From: Cryobacterium sp. GrIS_2_6
Lineage (GTDB): Bacteria > Actinomycetota > Actinomycetes > Actinomycetales > Microbacteriaceae
DNA: 64,000 nucleotides
Direction of reading: 5' to 3'
Assembly (NCBI RefSeq): GCF_035984545.1
Contig: NZ_JAXCHP010000001.1
Span: 186,001 to 250,000 of the forward strand
How positions within the stretch are numbered: the stretch's first letter is position 1; every line of letters starts with the position of its first letter. Positions 32,578-42,029 of the stretch are shown here, piece by piece. A model generated the notes under the pieces. The model searched no databases, was not told the origin of the DNA, and saw only the letters and a program-made list of their open reading frames with translations. The position numbers and the translations under genes were made by a program.

Positions 32578-32659
32578 CGAATTCGACGGAGTTTTTGCCC
32601 AAAAATCCCAAAAACCGGCCTCCCCGGTATGTCTTTCTCCAAAACTCCGTCGAATCGGT
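32578..32659. repeat. inverted-repeat element, copy A (core ATTCGACGGAGTTTT)
   Basis: The left arm at 32581-32597 and the right arm at 32639-32655 match at 16 of 17 positions when inverted. The same arm sequence forms another element of almost the same length at 45091-45174. Copy A lies between the MOSC gene and the decayed AMIN-like gene, and its right edge reaches the stop codon of the latter. Confidence 0.8.
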
Positions 32660-33436
32660 CAGCGCCAGGGGCTTGCGTCGACCTGCACGGCCTCGATGTA
32701 GAGGTGGCGGCCCTGCTCGATCCGCTCGACCTCGTACAGCCGCACGGCGGTGTTCACGGTGCTCGGCACCGGATGCCGGACCCCGATCCCGTAGGTCACG
32801 GTGCCCTCGAAGTCCCCGGCCGAGGCGTACCGGGTGATGGCGGCCAGGCCGACCGCTTCGGGCGGAGCCTCGAACACACTCGAGATACCGTCCTCGGTGT
32901 GGGCCTGCGCGAGGCGGAACACCACCCGCATGATGCTCTGTCCGTTCCATCCATCGGAATCGCCAGGCCGCTCGCATCTCCGGTCAGGACCGGCACGTAT
33001 TCGAGTTCATAACCGGGGAAGCCGCCCTCGAACCGGAAGCTCAGCTGGTCGTATGGCGGTGAGGCGAGCGGATGCGCCCCCGCACCGATCGAGGTCAGTG
33101 ACGGCAGCGGCGGACTCGGCGGCGCCGCGATCGGGCCCGCGGTGTCATGGCCGATCGTTGCCGGTTGCCCGGGTCCCGGCCAGGCCCAGCCGTAACTGAT
33201 GCGGGCGGAGAGGACCTGGTCACCGGGCTGCGGAGCCGCCGTCGCGTCGTCGGGAGGCGGCGTGGCGATGTCCGTTCCGGGTGCTGAGTGGAGGCGGTGG
33301 AGGACGTGGTGGGTGTGGAAGCGGACATCGGCGTCGGGCCTGACGTCGGGCTGGGGAACCACGGCGCGCAGCCGGCCAAAACCATGCCGAAAGCGAGTAC
33401 GACGGGCAGTCCGATCTTTCGTTGGGAGCAGAACAT
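32659..33436 (-). pseudogene. AMIN-like domain lipoprotein with two frameshifts
   Basis: From ATG 33436 (GAGAGGAG six bases upstream) the frame encodes a lipoprotein signal with lipobox LAGC (MFCSQRKIGLPVVLAFGMVLAGC) and a Thr/Ser-rich stretch. Near 33260-33310 the sense continues in a second frame (GTDIATPPPDD, LTSIGAGAHPLASPPYDQLSF, GGFPGYELEYVPVLTGDASG). Near 32930-32965 it changes again to a third frame (MRVVFRLAQAHTEDG, YASAGDFEGTVTYGIGVRH) ending at 32659. The three pieces together match an AMIN-like domain protein, a surface-exposed family of actinobacteria. Two indels are needed, so it is a pseudogene unless the sequence has errors. Confidence 0.75.
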
Positions 33437-33459
33437 ACGGCTCCTCTCCCCTCCTCGTT

Positions 33460-35745
33460 CTACTCCCGGGTCTGCTCCGCACCACGGCGGGCGGTCAACC
33501 AGGCGTCGAACTCGGCGGCGGGCAAGGGCGCGCACAGCTGGCTGCCCTGGGCAGAGTCGCAGCCGAAACGAACGAGGGCGTCGTAGGCGTCTTCGCTGTC
33601 GACGCCCTCCGCGACCATCCGCAGCCCGAGACTGTGGGCGAGGGCGATCGCGGAATTGACGAGGGTCGAGGAGCGATCGTCGTGCCCCATCGCGACGATG
33701 AACGATTCGTCCAGGCGCAGTTCGTCGATGGCGAGGTCGCGCAGGAGGGCGAGGGAACTGTAGCCCGTCCCGAAATCGTCGACAGACATCCGCACGCCCT
33801 GCGCGCGCAGCCGGTTCAGCACCGCGCGAGCCCTGGACTGGTCGGCGAGCAGGAACTCCTCGCTGATCTCGAGGGTCAGCACAAACGCGGGCAGGGTCCG
33901 GTTGGCGATCATGGCGCCGAGATGCTCGGGGAGGCCGGCGTCGATCAGCACGGCCGGAGGAAGCCGGATCGCGACGCCGAGCGCCAGCCCCCGGTCCTGC
34001 CAGTCGACGGCCTGGTTGAGCGCCTGCACGAGCACGGCCTCCGACAGCGCCCTGACGAGCCCGGCGTCTTCGACGAGGTCGAGGAAATCGGCGGCGTGCA
34101 GCAGGCCGCGCACCGGGTGGTTCCAGCGGATCACGGCTTCGACGGCGTGGATCTCGGCCGTGGCAAGGTCGATGCGGGGCTGGAAGTGCAGGATCAGCTG
34201 GTTCGCGTCGAGCGCCCCGCGCAACTCCTGGATCGTGCGCAGGCGCACTTCGCTGTGCCGGTCATCGTCGGACTGGTAGACGTGGTGCCCGCTGCCGGAG
34301 GACTTCGCCACGTACATGGCGGTGTCGGCCTTGCGCATCAGGGCGCCCAGGTCGCTGCCGTGGCTCGGGTAGAGGGCGATGCCGATGCTCACGCTCGTCT
34401 GGAGCGAGATGCCCTCGAGAGTGAACGGCACGGCCAGCGCCGCCCGCAATCGATCGGCGAAAGCGGATGCCTCCCCATCCCTGTTTCGTGCGACGAGGAT
34501 CGCGAACTCATCGCCGCCGAGCCGCGCCAGCAGGTCGAGCGGTCCGAGCTCGCGCGCCAGCCGCACGCCGACTTGCACGAGGAGTCGATCGCCGGCCTCG
34601 TGACCGAGGCTGTCGTTGACCTCCTTGAACCGGTCCAGGTCGAGGAGGAGGAGCGCGCTGCCCTGCTTCCGGTCGGACGCGAGCCGCGCCGCGACGTCGG
34701 AATACATGGCCCGGCGATTCGGCAGGCCGGTCAGGTCGTCGGTGCGTGAGAGGTGGTTGAGTCCCCGCTCGCGCGAGATCATCGGGATGACCGCGAGGGC
34801 CAGGGTCACGCTTGCGAGGCCGATCGCGAGAGCCGAAATGTGATTCTGGGTCGCATAGATCAGGATCCCGAGTCCCGCGGCCGTTGCGATCGCGGGCACG
34901 ACGAACGCCATCACACCGTTCGGCTCCCGCGGCGCTGCGACTACGGGATAGGACGCGCGGTCGACCCAGACGGCGATGAGCACCAGGCCGATCGCCCAAC
35001 TGGAATCGAGCAGGGTTCCGAGGGAGTAGCCGCCGTCGAGGAGGGCGTAGGCCACGTCGGCGCCGGCGTAGACGACGAGGCCGCCGATGAGAGCGACCCA
35101 TGCGCGCCCGGCGTGTCGGCCGTAGAGCGCGGCAACGCCGGCGATAGCAGCGATCAACAGCAGATCGAGCATTGGGTATGCGAGATTCACGAGCGTCGCG
35201 AGCGACACCGGTTCGGCGGAAGCAGAGACGAGCACCGGGTTGAGGAGGACGGCCATGAACGCGGCGACACTGACCGAGCCGACGGCACTGTTCAGGAAGG
35301 CCGCCCAGGGCACCCTGCGGAGCTGCCGTCGCGCGGTAACGAAGAGGGAAGCAAGGATCAGGCCGTAGAAGGCCAGGTAGAACAGGTCAGCGACCGAGGG
35401 GGAACCTGGCTCCCCGAGGAACCGGGTGGAGACCGTGAAGCTGACGTCACCGAGGAAATTGCACGTGACGGCCGTGGCGGCGAGTGTCACTTCTCGCCGG
35501 ACGAAGCCGGCCCGGCGGACGGCGATCCAGCAGACCACGACGGTCGCCAGGCCAGCGAGCTCCGCGAGGACGAAGTCGACGAGGACACTGTAGTCGCCGC
35601 CCTTGCCGACGAGCATCACGACGTAGAGGGCGAGCGGGATGCCCATGATCCACAGCGGTCGGCTGGATGGCTGCCCGATGGATGCGTCCGGTGCCTGCTC
35701 CGGAGACGACTTCAGGGTGCGCGTCCCTCCGCGCAGGATCGTCAT
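33460..35745 (-). CDS. membrane GGDEF-EAL protein with degenerate EAL residues
   Basis: A 761-residue membrane protein. About nine hydrophobic segments fill residues 30-320. The GGDEF domain (about 335-500) keeps RLGGDEFAIL near 408 and so may make cyclic di-GMP. The EAL domain (about 510-755) has EAVIRW where EAL is usual, VAIRLPP where active enzymes have VNLS, and ELRLDESF where they have LKID; DDFGTGYSS and AEGV are kept. Loss of the metal-binding Asn and the catalytic Lys suggests weak or no phosphodiesterase activity. Its ATG overlaps the stop of the paralog upstream (35742-35745), so the two form one transcript. Confidence 0.9.
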   Translation of the reverse strand: MTILRGGTRTLKSSPEQAPDASIGQPSSRPLWIMGIPLALYVVMLVGKGGDYSVLVDFVLAELAGLATVVVCWIAVRRAGFVRREVTLAATAVTCNFLGDVSFTVSTRFLGEPGSPSVADLFYLAFYGLILASLFVTARRQLRRVPWAAFLNSAVGSVSVAAFMAVLLNPVLVSASAEPVSLATLVNLAYPMLDLLLIAAIAGVAALYGRHAGRAWVALIGGLVVYAGADVAYALLDGGYSLGTLLDSSWAIGLVLIAVWVDRASYPVVAAPREPNGVMAFVVPAIATAAGLGILIYATQNHISALAIGLASVTLALAVIPMISRERGLNHLSRTDDLTGLPNRRAMYSDVAARLASDRKQGSALLLLDLDRFKEVNDSLGHEAGDRLLVQVGVRLARELGPLDLLARLGGDEFAILVARNRDGEASAFADRLRAALAVPFTLEGISLQTSVSIGIALYPSHGSDLGALMRKADTAMYVAKSSGSGHHVYQSDDDRHSEVRLRTIQELRGALDANQLILHFQPRIDLATAEIHAVEAVIRWNHPVRGLLHAADFLDLVEDAGLVRALSEAVLVQALNQAVDWQDRGLALGVAIRLPPAVLIDAGLPEHLGAMIANRTLPAFVLTLEISEEFLLADQSRARAVLNRLRAQGVRMSVDDFGTGYSSLALLRDLAIDELRLDESFIVAMGHDDRSSTLVNSAIALAHSLGLRMVAEGVDSEDAYDALVRFGCDSAQGSQLCAPLPAAEFDAWLTARRGAEQTRE

Positions 35746-38009
35746 GTCTCGACCGATTCCGCGACCGGCCGCCGGTCAGCGAGCCACCGGTCGAAGGCAT
35801 CCGCTGGGATCGGTCGGGAGATGAAGAAGCCCTGGGCCTGGTCGCAGCCGAAGCCGGCGAGGGCGTCGTAGGTGGCGGCGTTCTCAACGCCCTCCGCGAC
35901 CATGCGCAGCCCGAGGCCGTGCGCGAGCTCGATCGAGGACTTCACGAGCGCCGCGGCGCGCTGGTCGTCCTTGAGCGGGAAGACGAAGGACTGGTCGAGC
36001 TTCAGTTCGTCGATGGGCAGGTCGCGGAGGTACGCGAGCGAGCTGTAGCCGGTGCCGAAGTCGTCGAGAGAAATGCGGATGTCGTTCGCGCGGAGTCTGG
36101 CCAGAATGTCCCTGGCCCGGTCCCGGTCGCTCATCAGGAAGTCCTCGGTGATCTCCAGTTCGAGCACCGAGCCAGGCAGGCCGCGCTCGGCGAGGAGGCT
36201 TTCGATCCGTTCGGGAAGCCCGGCGTCGACGAGGGAACTCGCCGACAGGTTCACGGCGATCGAGAGGGGCAGGTCCCCGGTCCAGGCGGCGGACCAGACC
36301 TTCGCCTGGTCGAGCGCGACGGCGAGTACCCGCTGCGTCAGGGCGTGCATGAGCCCTGCCTCCTCGATGAGCACGAGGAACTGGGCGGGGAAGAGGAGCC
36401 CGCGGGTGGGGTGCTGCCAGCGCACGAGGGCTTCGACGCCGGCGACGCTTCCCGATGCGAGGTCGATCTTGGGCTGGTAGTGCACGATGAGCTGGTCGTC
36501 CTCGAGGGCGAGCCGCAGTTCGGAGAGGGTGCGCAGGCGCAGGTCGCCGTGGCTGTCGTCGTTGCTGCGGTACACGTGGTGGCCGCTGCGGGTCGATTTC
36601 GCCTTGTACATGGCCATGTCTGCCTTGCGCATCAGCCCGGTCAGGTCGCTGCCCTGCTCCGGGTACAGGGCGATGCCGACGCTCACCCCGGTCTGCAGGG
36701 CGATGCCCTCGAGGGTGAACGGCACGGCGAGTGCCGCGCGCACCCGGATCGCGAAATCGACGGCTTCGGCGTGGCCGACGTCGTCGAGCAGGATCGCGAA
36801 CTCGTCGCCGCCGAGCCGGGCGAGCAGGTCCTGTTCGCGCAGCTGGTTCGACAGGCGGATGCTGGCCTGCACGAGCAGGCGATCGCCCGCATTGTGCCCG
36901 AGACTGTCGTTGACCTCCTTGAACCGGTCGAGGTCCAGCAGAAGGAGGGCCCGGCGCCGGCGGGGCTCCCTGATGATGCGGGCGGTGACATCGCCGTACA
37001 GGGCACGCCGGTTGGGCAGCCCGGTGAGGTCGTCGGTCCTGGCCTGGCGCCGCAGCACGATCTGCCGGGACACGAGCGGCACCGAGGCGAGGGCGAGGGC
37101 GGTCGCGGCTAGCGCGATGGCGAAGCCGGTCACCGGCACCTGGCTCGCGAGGATCAGCACCCCGAGGCCCGCGCCCGTCGAGACGATCGGGACGGCGACG
37201 GCCGCGACACTGTCCTGGGTGTGGCTGTGGGTCTCGGTCTGGCGCGACGAGGCATCGATCCAGACGGCGACGAGGGCGAGTCCGATCGCCCAGCCCGCGT
37301 CAAGGGAGGTACCTGTGACGTAGGCGTCTCCGATGCGCAGGTAGACGATTTCGGTCGCTGAGAAGATCATCAGCCCGAGAACGAGCAGCATCCAGCGCCG
37401 ACGCGGATCCGGCCCCTGGGTCGCGGCGGTCCCGGCGATCACGAGCACGAGCATCGCGTTGAAGAGCGGGTAGGTCACGACGACGGCGGTCGCGCCGGCC
37501 TCGATGGTCGTGCCCACGGAATCGAGGATCGGGGTGAGAAGCGCCGCGAGCACGGAGCCGGCGCCGAGGATCCCGATCGCTCCCTCAAGGAGCACCGGCC
37601 AGCCCGGCGGGCGGCGCTGCCGACGTGCGAGGGCCACGATCGCCGTGACGATCAGGAGATAGAAGAGGAAGTATCCGATGTCGGGGAGGGTCTGGGACTG
37701 GTCCGAGTCACCGGGGCGGAAGTAGGCGTAACTGTCCGCTGCCACCACGATGGTGATGGCGCTCGCCGAGAACACGATCTCGCGGCGGTCGAAGCCCGCG
37801 CGGACGACGGCGGTCCACGCAACGGCGACAAGACTCAGCTTCGTGATGATCGCGAGCCACACGTCGACGAAGGGGCTGAACTCCGAGCCCTGCGCGACAA
37901 GCGCGACGGTATAGACGGAGAGCAGAAGACACATGAACCAGACGAGCCAATTGCCTGATGAGGCCAGATAACGGGCGAACGTGCCGAGGCGGCGAGCCAG
38001 CATTGTCAT
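35742..38009 (-). CDS. membrane bifunctional diguanylate cyclase/phosphodiesterase (GGDEF-EAL)
   Basis: A 755-residue membrane protein with about ten hydrophobic segments in the first 310 residues, a GGDEF domain with LARLGGDEFAIL near 398 and an EAL domain with VEALVRW near 524. EAL catalytic residues are all seen: Glu in EAL, Asn in AVNLSA, ITEDF, DDFGTGYSS, Lys in ELKLDQSF and AEGVE. It should be able to make and break cyclic di-GMP. The start was placed at ATG 38009, where the first hydrophobic region follows soon after; a longer frame exists to 38147. It is the first gene of a two-gene operon and the likely parent of the degenerate copy. Confidence 0.92.
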   Translation of the reverse strand: MTMLARRLGTFARYLASSGNWLVWFMCLLLSVYTVALVAQGSEFSPFVDVWLAIITKLSLVAVAWTAVVRAGFDRREIVFSASAITIVVAADSYAYFRPGDSDQSQTLPDIGYFLFYLLIVTAIVALARRQRRPPGWPVLLEGAIGILGAGSVLAALLTPILDSVGTTIEAGATAVVVTYPLFNAMLVLVIAGTAATQGPDPRRRWMLLVLGLMIFSATEIVYLRIGDAYVTGTSLDAGWAIGLALVAVWIDASSRQTETHSHTQDSVAAVAVPIVSTGAGLGVLILASQVPVTGFAIALAATALALASVPLVSRQIVLRRQARTDDLTGLPNRRALYGDVTARIIREPRRRRALLLLDLDRFKEVNDSLGHNAGDRLLVQASIRLSNQLREQDLLARLGGDEFAILLDDVGHAEAVDFAIRVRAALAVPFTLEGIALQTGVSVGIALYPEQGSDLTGLMRKADMAMYKAKSTRSGHHVYRSNDDSHGDLRLRTLSELRLALEDDQLIVHYQPKIDLASGSVAGVEALVRWQHPTRGLLFPAQFLVLIEEAGLMHALTQRVLAVALDQAKVWSAAWTGDLPLSIAVNLSASSLVDAGLPERIESLLAERGLPGSVLELEITEDFLMSDRDRARDILARLRANDIRISLDDFGTGYSSLAYLRDLPIDELKLDQSFVFPLKDDQRAAALVKSSIELAHGLGLRMVAEGVENAATYDALAGFGCDQAQGFFISRPIPADAFDRWLADRRPVAESVET

Positions 38010-38171
38010 GGTTACCGGTGCCCCTCCGCCTGCGTGTGCCCAGCATATCAGCGGGAGAGACCGGATTATCGGGACCACCTCCCGAAGGAGGGACGGCATC
38101 CCGGGCTGCCGGGGCCGCGGGGAGGAGCAGAATGGCAGTGCAGGCATGACCTAAGGCGCAGGAGGCGGACC

Positions 38172-38702
38172 ATGGTGGTTCTCGTGGGGTATTCGAGCAA
38201 GTACGGTGCCACGGAGGGGATCGCGGAGCGCATCGCGCGGAAGCTGCGCGAGGCAGGGCGGGACGCAGAAGCGAAGCCCGTCTCGGTCGTGGAGAATCCC
38301 GACCGGTACACCGCGTTCGTGATCGGCAGCGCCGCATACATGGGCTCCTGGCGGAAGGACGCCGTCGACTTCGTCCGCGGCAACCTCGAGCTGCTCACCT
38401 CCCGCCCGCTCTGGTTGTTCAGCAGCGGCCCGCTCGGCACCGCGACCCGCAACGCCGAGGGACACGAACTGATCATCGAGGCCGAGCCGAAGCAGTTCGA
38501 CGAGTTCGTGGCCGCGCTCGAACCTCAGGGAACCAAGGTCTTCTTCGGGGCGCTCAACCCGGCGGCCCTGCGGCGCCGCGACCGGCTCGTTCGGATGATC
38601 CCGGCCGGCCGGGATCTTCTCCCGGAAGGCGACTTCCGCGACTGGGTCGCTATCGACGCCTGGGCCGCGTCGATAGCCGCCGAGCTGCCCGCGTCCGCTT
38701 AG
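38172..38702 (+). CDS. flavodoxin domain protein (HemG-like)
   Basis: A 176-residue FMN-binding flavodoxin-like protein. The phosphate-binding loop is GYSSKYGATEGIAERIA at residues 6-22. VIGSAAYMGSWRKDAVDFV in sequence and LFSSGPLG contribute the isoalloxazine site, as in menaquinone-dependent protoporphyrinogen oxidase HemG and related flavodoxins. Whether it acts in heme synthesis cannot be told, as no heme genes are near. ATG 38172 has GGAGG six bases upstream. It is divergent from the cyclic di-GMP operon. Confidence 0.88.
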   Translation: MVVLVGYSSKYGATEGIAERIARKLREAGRDAEAKPVSVVENPDRYTAFVIGSAAYMGSWRKDAVDFVRGNLELLTSRPLWLFSSGPLGTATRNAEGHELIIEAEPKQFDEFVAALEPQGTKVFFGALNPAALRRRDRLVRMIPAGRDLLPEGDFRDWVAIDAWAASIAAELPASA

Positions 38703-38732
38703 GTCGCTCGCCAGCAGCCCTGCCGGCGGGGC

Positions 38733-41700
38733 TCAGGGCGCGAGGAGCGCCCGGATGTCCTCCGCGGTGAAGTCGTCGCCGACATCCGCTGCCGTCGCCG
38801 CGCCATCGAGGCCCGCTCCATCGAGCACGGAGCCGACGAGCCGCGCCTTGCGCTCCTTGAGCGCCATCACCTTGTCCTCGATGGTGTCCGCGGCGACGAG
38901 CCGGTAAACCATGACCGCGCGCGTCTGGCCGATGCGGTGGGTGCGGTCGATCGCCTGCGTTTCCGTCGCCGGGTTCCACCACGGGTCGAGCAGGAAGACG
39001 TAGTCTGCCTCGGTCAGGGTGAGGCCGAAACCGCCGGCCTTGAGGCTGATCAGGAACACGGGCGCCGTGCCGCTCTTGAACCGGTCGATCACCTCGGAAC
39101 GCTTCAGCGTCGAGCCGTCGAGGTAGCAGTACGGGGTGCCCTGGGCGTCGAGGCGTGCGGCGGCCTTGCCGAGGAACGAGGTGAACTGGCTGAACACGAG
39201 CGTCCGGTGGCCCTCGGCGATGACGTCGTCGAGCTGGTCGAAGAGCGCGTCGAGCTTGCTCGAGGGCACGTCCGCGTAGGTGTCGCCGAGCAGGGACGGG
39301 TCGAGGCTCAGCATCCGCAGCAGGGTCAGTGACCGGAACACGATGAACCGGTTCGCGTCGAGGTCCTCGATCAGCCCGAAGAGTTTCTGCCGTTCGCGCT
39401 GCAGGAAGGTGTCGTAGAGCGCCCGGTGCCGCGGGTTCAGCTCGATGCGCAGTACCTGCTCCTGTTTCTCGGGCAGTTCGCGGGCGACGACATCCTTGGT
39501 GCGGCGCAGGATCAGGGGGCGGATGCGGCGGCGCAGCCGGGTGATCAGCGCCGGGTTTCCGGGCTGCCCGCCGTCGTCTGTTGTGCCCGCAGGTCGCACG
39601 CCGTGCTCGTCGCGGTTCTCGATCGGGCGCACGTACTCCTCACTGAACCGGCGGGCGGAGGGGAACAGCCCGGGTGCGACGATTGCGAACAGGGACCAGA
39701 GTTCGAGCAGCCGGTTCTCCATCGGCGTCCCCGTGATGGCGAGCTTGAAGGGCGTGTCGAGGTCCCGGGCGCAGGCGTGCAGCCGGGAGGCGTGGTTTTT
39801 CAGGAATTGCGCCTCGTCGAGGATCAGCCCAGCCCAGCCCTGGGCGCGGTATGCCGCGAAGTCGAGACGGAAGAGCGTGTAGGAGGTGACGATCACGTCG
39901 TGGTGCGCGACGGCATCGGCGAGCGTCATGCCGCCGCGGCCGAGGACGGTCGACTGGGTCGTCTCGACGCCGTGCACGCGGAGCCCGGGGGTGAAGCGGG
40001 CGGCCTCTGCGATCCAGTTGGAGACGACGGAGGTCGGGGCGATCACGAGGAAGGGACGGCGCGGTGCGGCGGGAGCGGGGCCGGATTCGCGCGTCGCGTG
40101 TTCGATCAAGGCCAGCGCCTGAAGGGTCTTGCCGAGGCCCATGTCGTCGGCGAGGATGCCGCCGAGGCGATGCTTCCAGAGGAAGGCGAGCCAGGCGAAC
40201 CCCTCGCGCTGGTACGGGCGCAGGGTCGCGGTCACTCCCTCGGGCACAGGAACGGGCTCGAGGAGGCCGTCGCCGTTGCCGTCGCCGTCCGCGCGGGTCC
40301 GTTCGAGCAGCCCGGACACCGCGGACCGCCAGGCTGTGGCCTGCTCGGTGTGTTCGGCCAGGTCCTCGAACTCGGCCCAGAGCTGGGCCTGGTAGCGACT
40401 GATCCGCAGCCCGGTCTCCCACTCGGTGAGGCTGCGGGCCTCGTCGATGAGCGTGCGCAGGCGCTCGAACGCGGGCTGGCGCAGCGAGAGATAGGTGTTG
40501 TCGATCATGAGCAGCTTCGGCTTGCCCAGGGCGAGCGCTTTGAACAGTGGGCCGAAGGGCACGGTGCGGCCGTCGATGGTCACGATCACGCCGAGGTCGA
40601 ACCAGTCCCTCTGGTTCGTCTCGACCGTGGTGATGGTCAGTTCGGGCGTCGCGGTGAGCTCGCGGTAGCCGGGATCCGCGCCGATCCGGTCGATCCGCAG
40701 TCCTCTCAGCTCGTCGAGTCGGGGGAGTTCCTCTGAGGTGAATTCGGCCGCGTCGAGTCCGCGGAGCGTGTCCGGAGGCGAGCCGGGTGCGGTGCCCGGT
40801 TGAGTTGCGGAGAAAACACCGTCCCGGCGCGGGGGTAGGTGCTTTGTCCGCATCTCGACCGCCGAGAGGAGCGCGGCCTCCGCGGAGGCGTCCCGACCGG
40901 CTGGGCCGCCGGGGCCTGGGCCGGCGCTGAGCGGGACGCGCGTGACGGCACGGCCCTCGCGGTACTCCCAGTCCCAGTCGAGGCTCAGCGCCTGCTTCGG
41001 GAGGAAGCGCACGGTGAGCACCAGGACGGGAGCGGCGGCCTCCGGGAAGCTCACCGAGGCATCCGTGCTCGTCACCGGGAGCGCATGACGGAGGCTTGGG
41101 TAGAAGTCGCCGAGGAACTCGGCCGTCTCGGACGCGGGCACGGCCACGGTGGCGGGCACACCGAGCAGCCGGCTCTGCTCCGGGCCGAGCGGGCCGCGGG
41201 TGGGGGCGAGGAGGAACGACAGGGCGAGGGCGGGGGACCTGGGCGAGGATTTCGTTGAGGTCGAGGTCGAGGTCGATGACGCGGGGGGCGTCTGCGCATA
41301 GACGTAGACGCCGTGGCTGCCGATCGCGCCGGCCTGGGCCGGCGGCTGCGCATCGCCGTCGATCGTGAGTGTCGTGGTCAGGCGCAGGCCGGGCTTGCTC
41401 GACGCCGACGCAGCCGCCGCATCCGTGGGAGGTGCCCTCGTCACGTCGAGTGCGACAACGGCTTCCGCCGCCACGGTGACGGTCGCGCCCTTCTTCGTGC
41501 CGACGAGCGAGATCCCGAGCCGGCGTGCCTCGCCGAGGTGGGCCCAGAGCAGGGAGCTCTCGAAGTCGTCGAGGTAGAGCCAGTCGGTCTCCTGGTTCGT
41601 GTACACCCCGCGCACGGCGCGGTTCAGCGCCCAGAGCTCGCTGAGCCAGCGCATGTGCTCGGCGTTGAGGGCGAGCCGGTTCACGTGGAAGCTCAGCTGG

Positions 41701-42002
41701 TTCCAGGTCACGCTGCCACGCACCCAGTTGCCGCGCGCGTTCAGGACGACCGGGCGCACGCCGAGCCTGAGTGTGCCGTGGCCGCCGCGGAGGCTCGTGA
41801 GCGTCTGTGCCGTCGGCCCGCGCCAGCGTTCATCGGTGCGCGGGGTCAGCTCCCGCAGCTCGAACTGGAGTCCCATTGCGGTCGGGACGGCGGCTCCCGG
41901 GGCAGTCGCAGCGCTCCCCATCGCTCCGGCGGGCGGTCCCGCGGGGGGCCGGACGCGCGTCCGCCACCCCGGCGCCGGTGCAGGGGGCCCGGTCTGCGAC
42001 AT
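38733..42002 (-). CDS. SNF2/RapA family DEAD/DEAH-box helicase
   Basis: A 1089-residue SNF2-type ATP-dependent DNA translocase. The N-terminal half (about 1-590) is the bacterial SNF2-associated region with RGGHGTLRLGVRPVVLN and PELTITTVETNQRDWFDLGV segments. The ATPase core has the Walker A ADDMGLGKTLQAL near 617, the Walker B LILDEAQFLKN near 727 and GTPMENRLLELWSLF. Helicase lobe 2 has LVFSQFTSFL, LKAGGFGLTLTEADYV and RTHRIGQTRAV near 1021. It should remodel protein-DNA complexes, perhaps during transcription or repair. The ATG at 42002 has a GGGGGA run almost touching it, so the start is uncertain by some codons. It follows ptrB on the strand with a 27-base gap. Confidence 0.95.
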   Translation of the reverse strand: MSQTGPPAPAPGWRTRVRPPAGPPAGAMGSAATAPGAAVPTAMGLQFELRELTPRTDERWRGPTAQTLTSLRGGHGTLRLGVRPVVLNARGNWVRGSVTWNQLSFHVNRLALNAEHMRWLSELWALNRAVRGVYTNQETDWLYLDDFESSLLWAHLGEARRLGISLVGTKKGATVTVAAEAVVALDVTRAPPTDAAAASASSKPGLRLTTTLTIDGDAQPPAQAGAIGSHGVYVYAQTPPASSTSTSTSTKSSPRSPALALSFLLAPTRGPLGPEQSRLLGVPATVAVPASETAEFLGDFYPSLRHALPVTSTDASVSFPEAAAPVLVLTVRFLPKQALSLDWDWEYREGRAVTRVPLSAGPGPGGPAGRDASAEAALLSAVEMRTKHLPPRRDGVFSATQPGTAPGSPPDTLRGLDAAEFTSEELPRLDELRGLRIDRIGADPGYRELTATPELTITTVETNQRDWFDLGVIVTIDGRTVPFGPLFKALALGKPKLLMIDNTYLSLRQPAFERLRTLIDEARSLTEWETGLRISRYQAQLWAEFEDLAEHTEQATAWRSAVSGLLERTRADGDGNGDGLLEPVPVPEGVTATLRPYQREGFAWLAFLWKHRLGGILADDMGLGKTLQALALIEHATRESGPAPAAPRRPFLVIAPTSVVSNWIAEAARFTPGLRVHGVETTQSTVLGRGGMTLADAVAHHDVIVTSYTLFRLDFAAYRAQGWAGLILDEAQFLKNHASRLHACARDLDTPFKLAITGTPMENRLLELWSLFAIVAPGLFPSARRFSEEYVRPIENRDEHGVRPAGTTDDGGQPGNPALITRLRRRIRPLILRRTKDVVARELPEKQEQVLRIELNPRHRALYDTFLQRERQKLFGLIEDLDANRFIVFRSLTLLRMLSLDPSLLGDTYADVPSSKLDALFDQLDDVIAEGHRTLVFSQFTSFLGKAAARLDAQGTPYCYLDGSTLKRSEVIDRFKSGTAPVFLISLKAGGFGLTLTEADYVFLLDPWWNPATETQAIDRTHRIGQTRAVMVYRLVAADTIEDKVMALKERKARLVGSVLDGAGLDGAATAADVGDDFTAEDIRALLAP

Positions 42003-42029
42003 TCCCCCATGCTCTCACGCTTCCGCAGC

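Noticed and set aside
32560..32660. Extended MOSC reading frame through the inverted repeat (start at 32642)
   Set aside because: The extra N-terminal residues are translated from the repeat element and do not resemble MOSC proteins.
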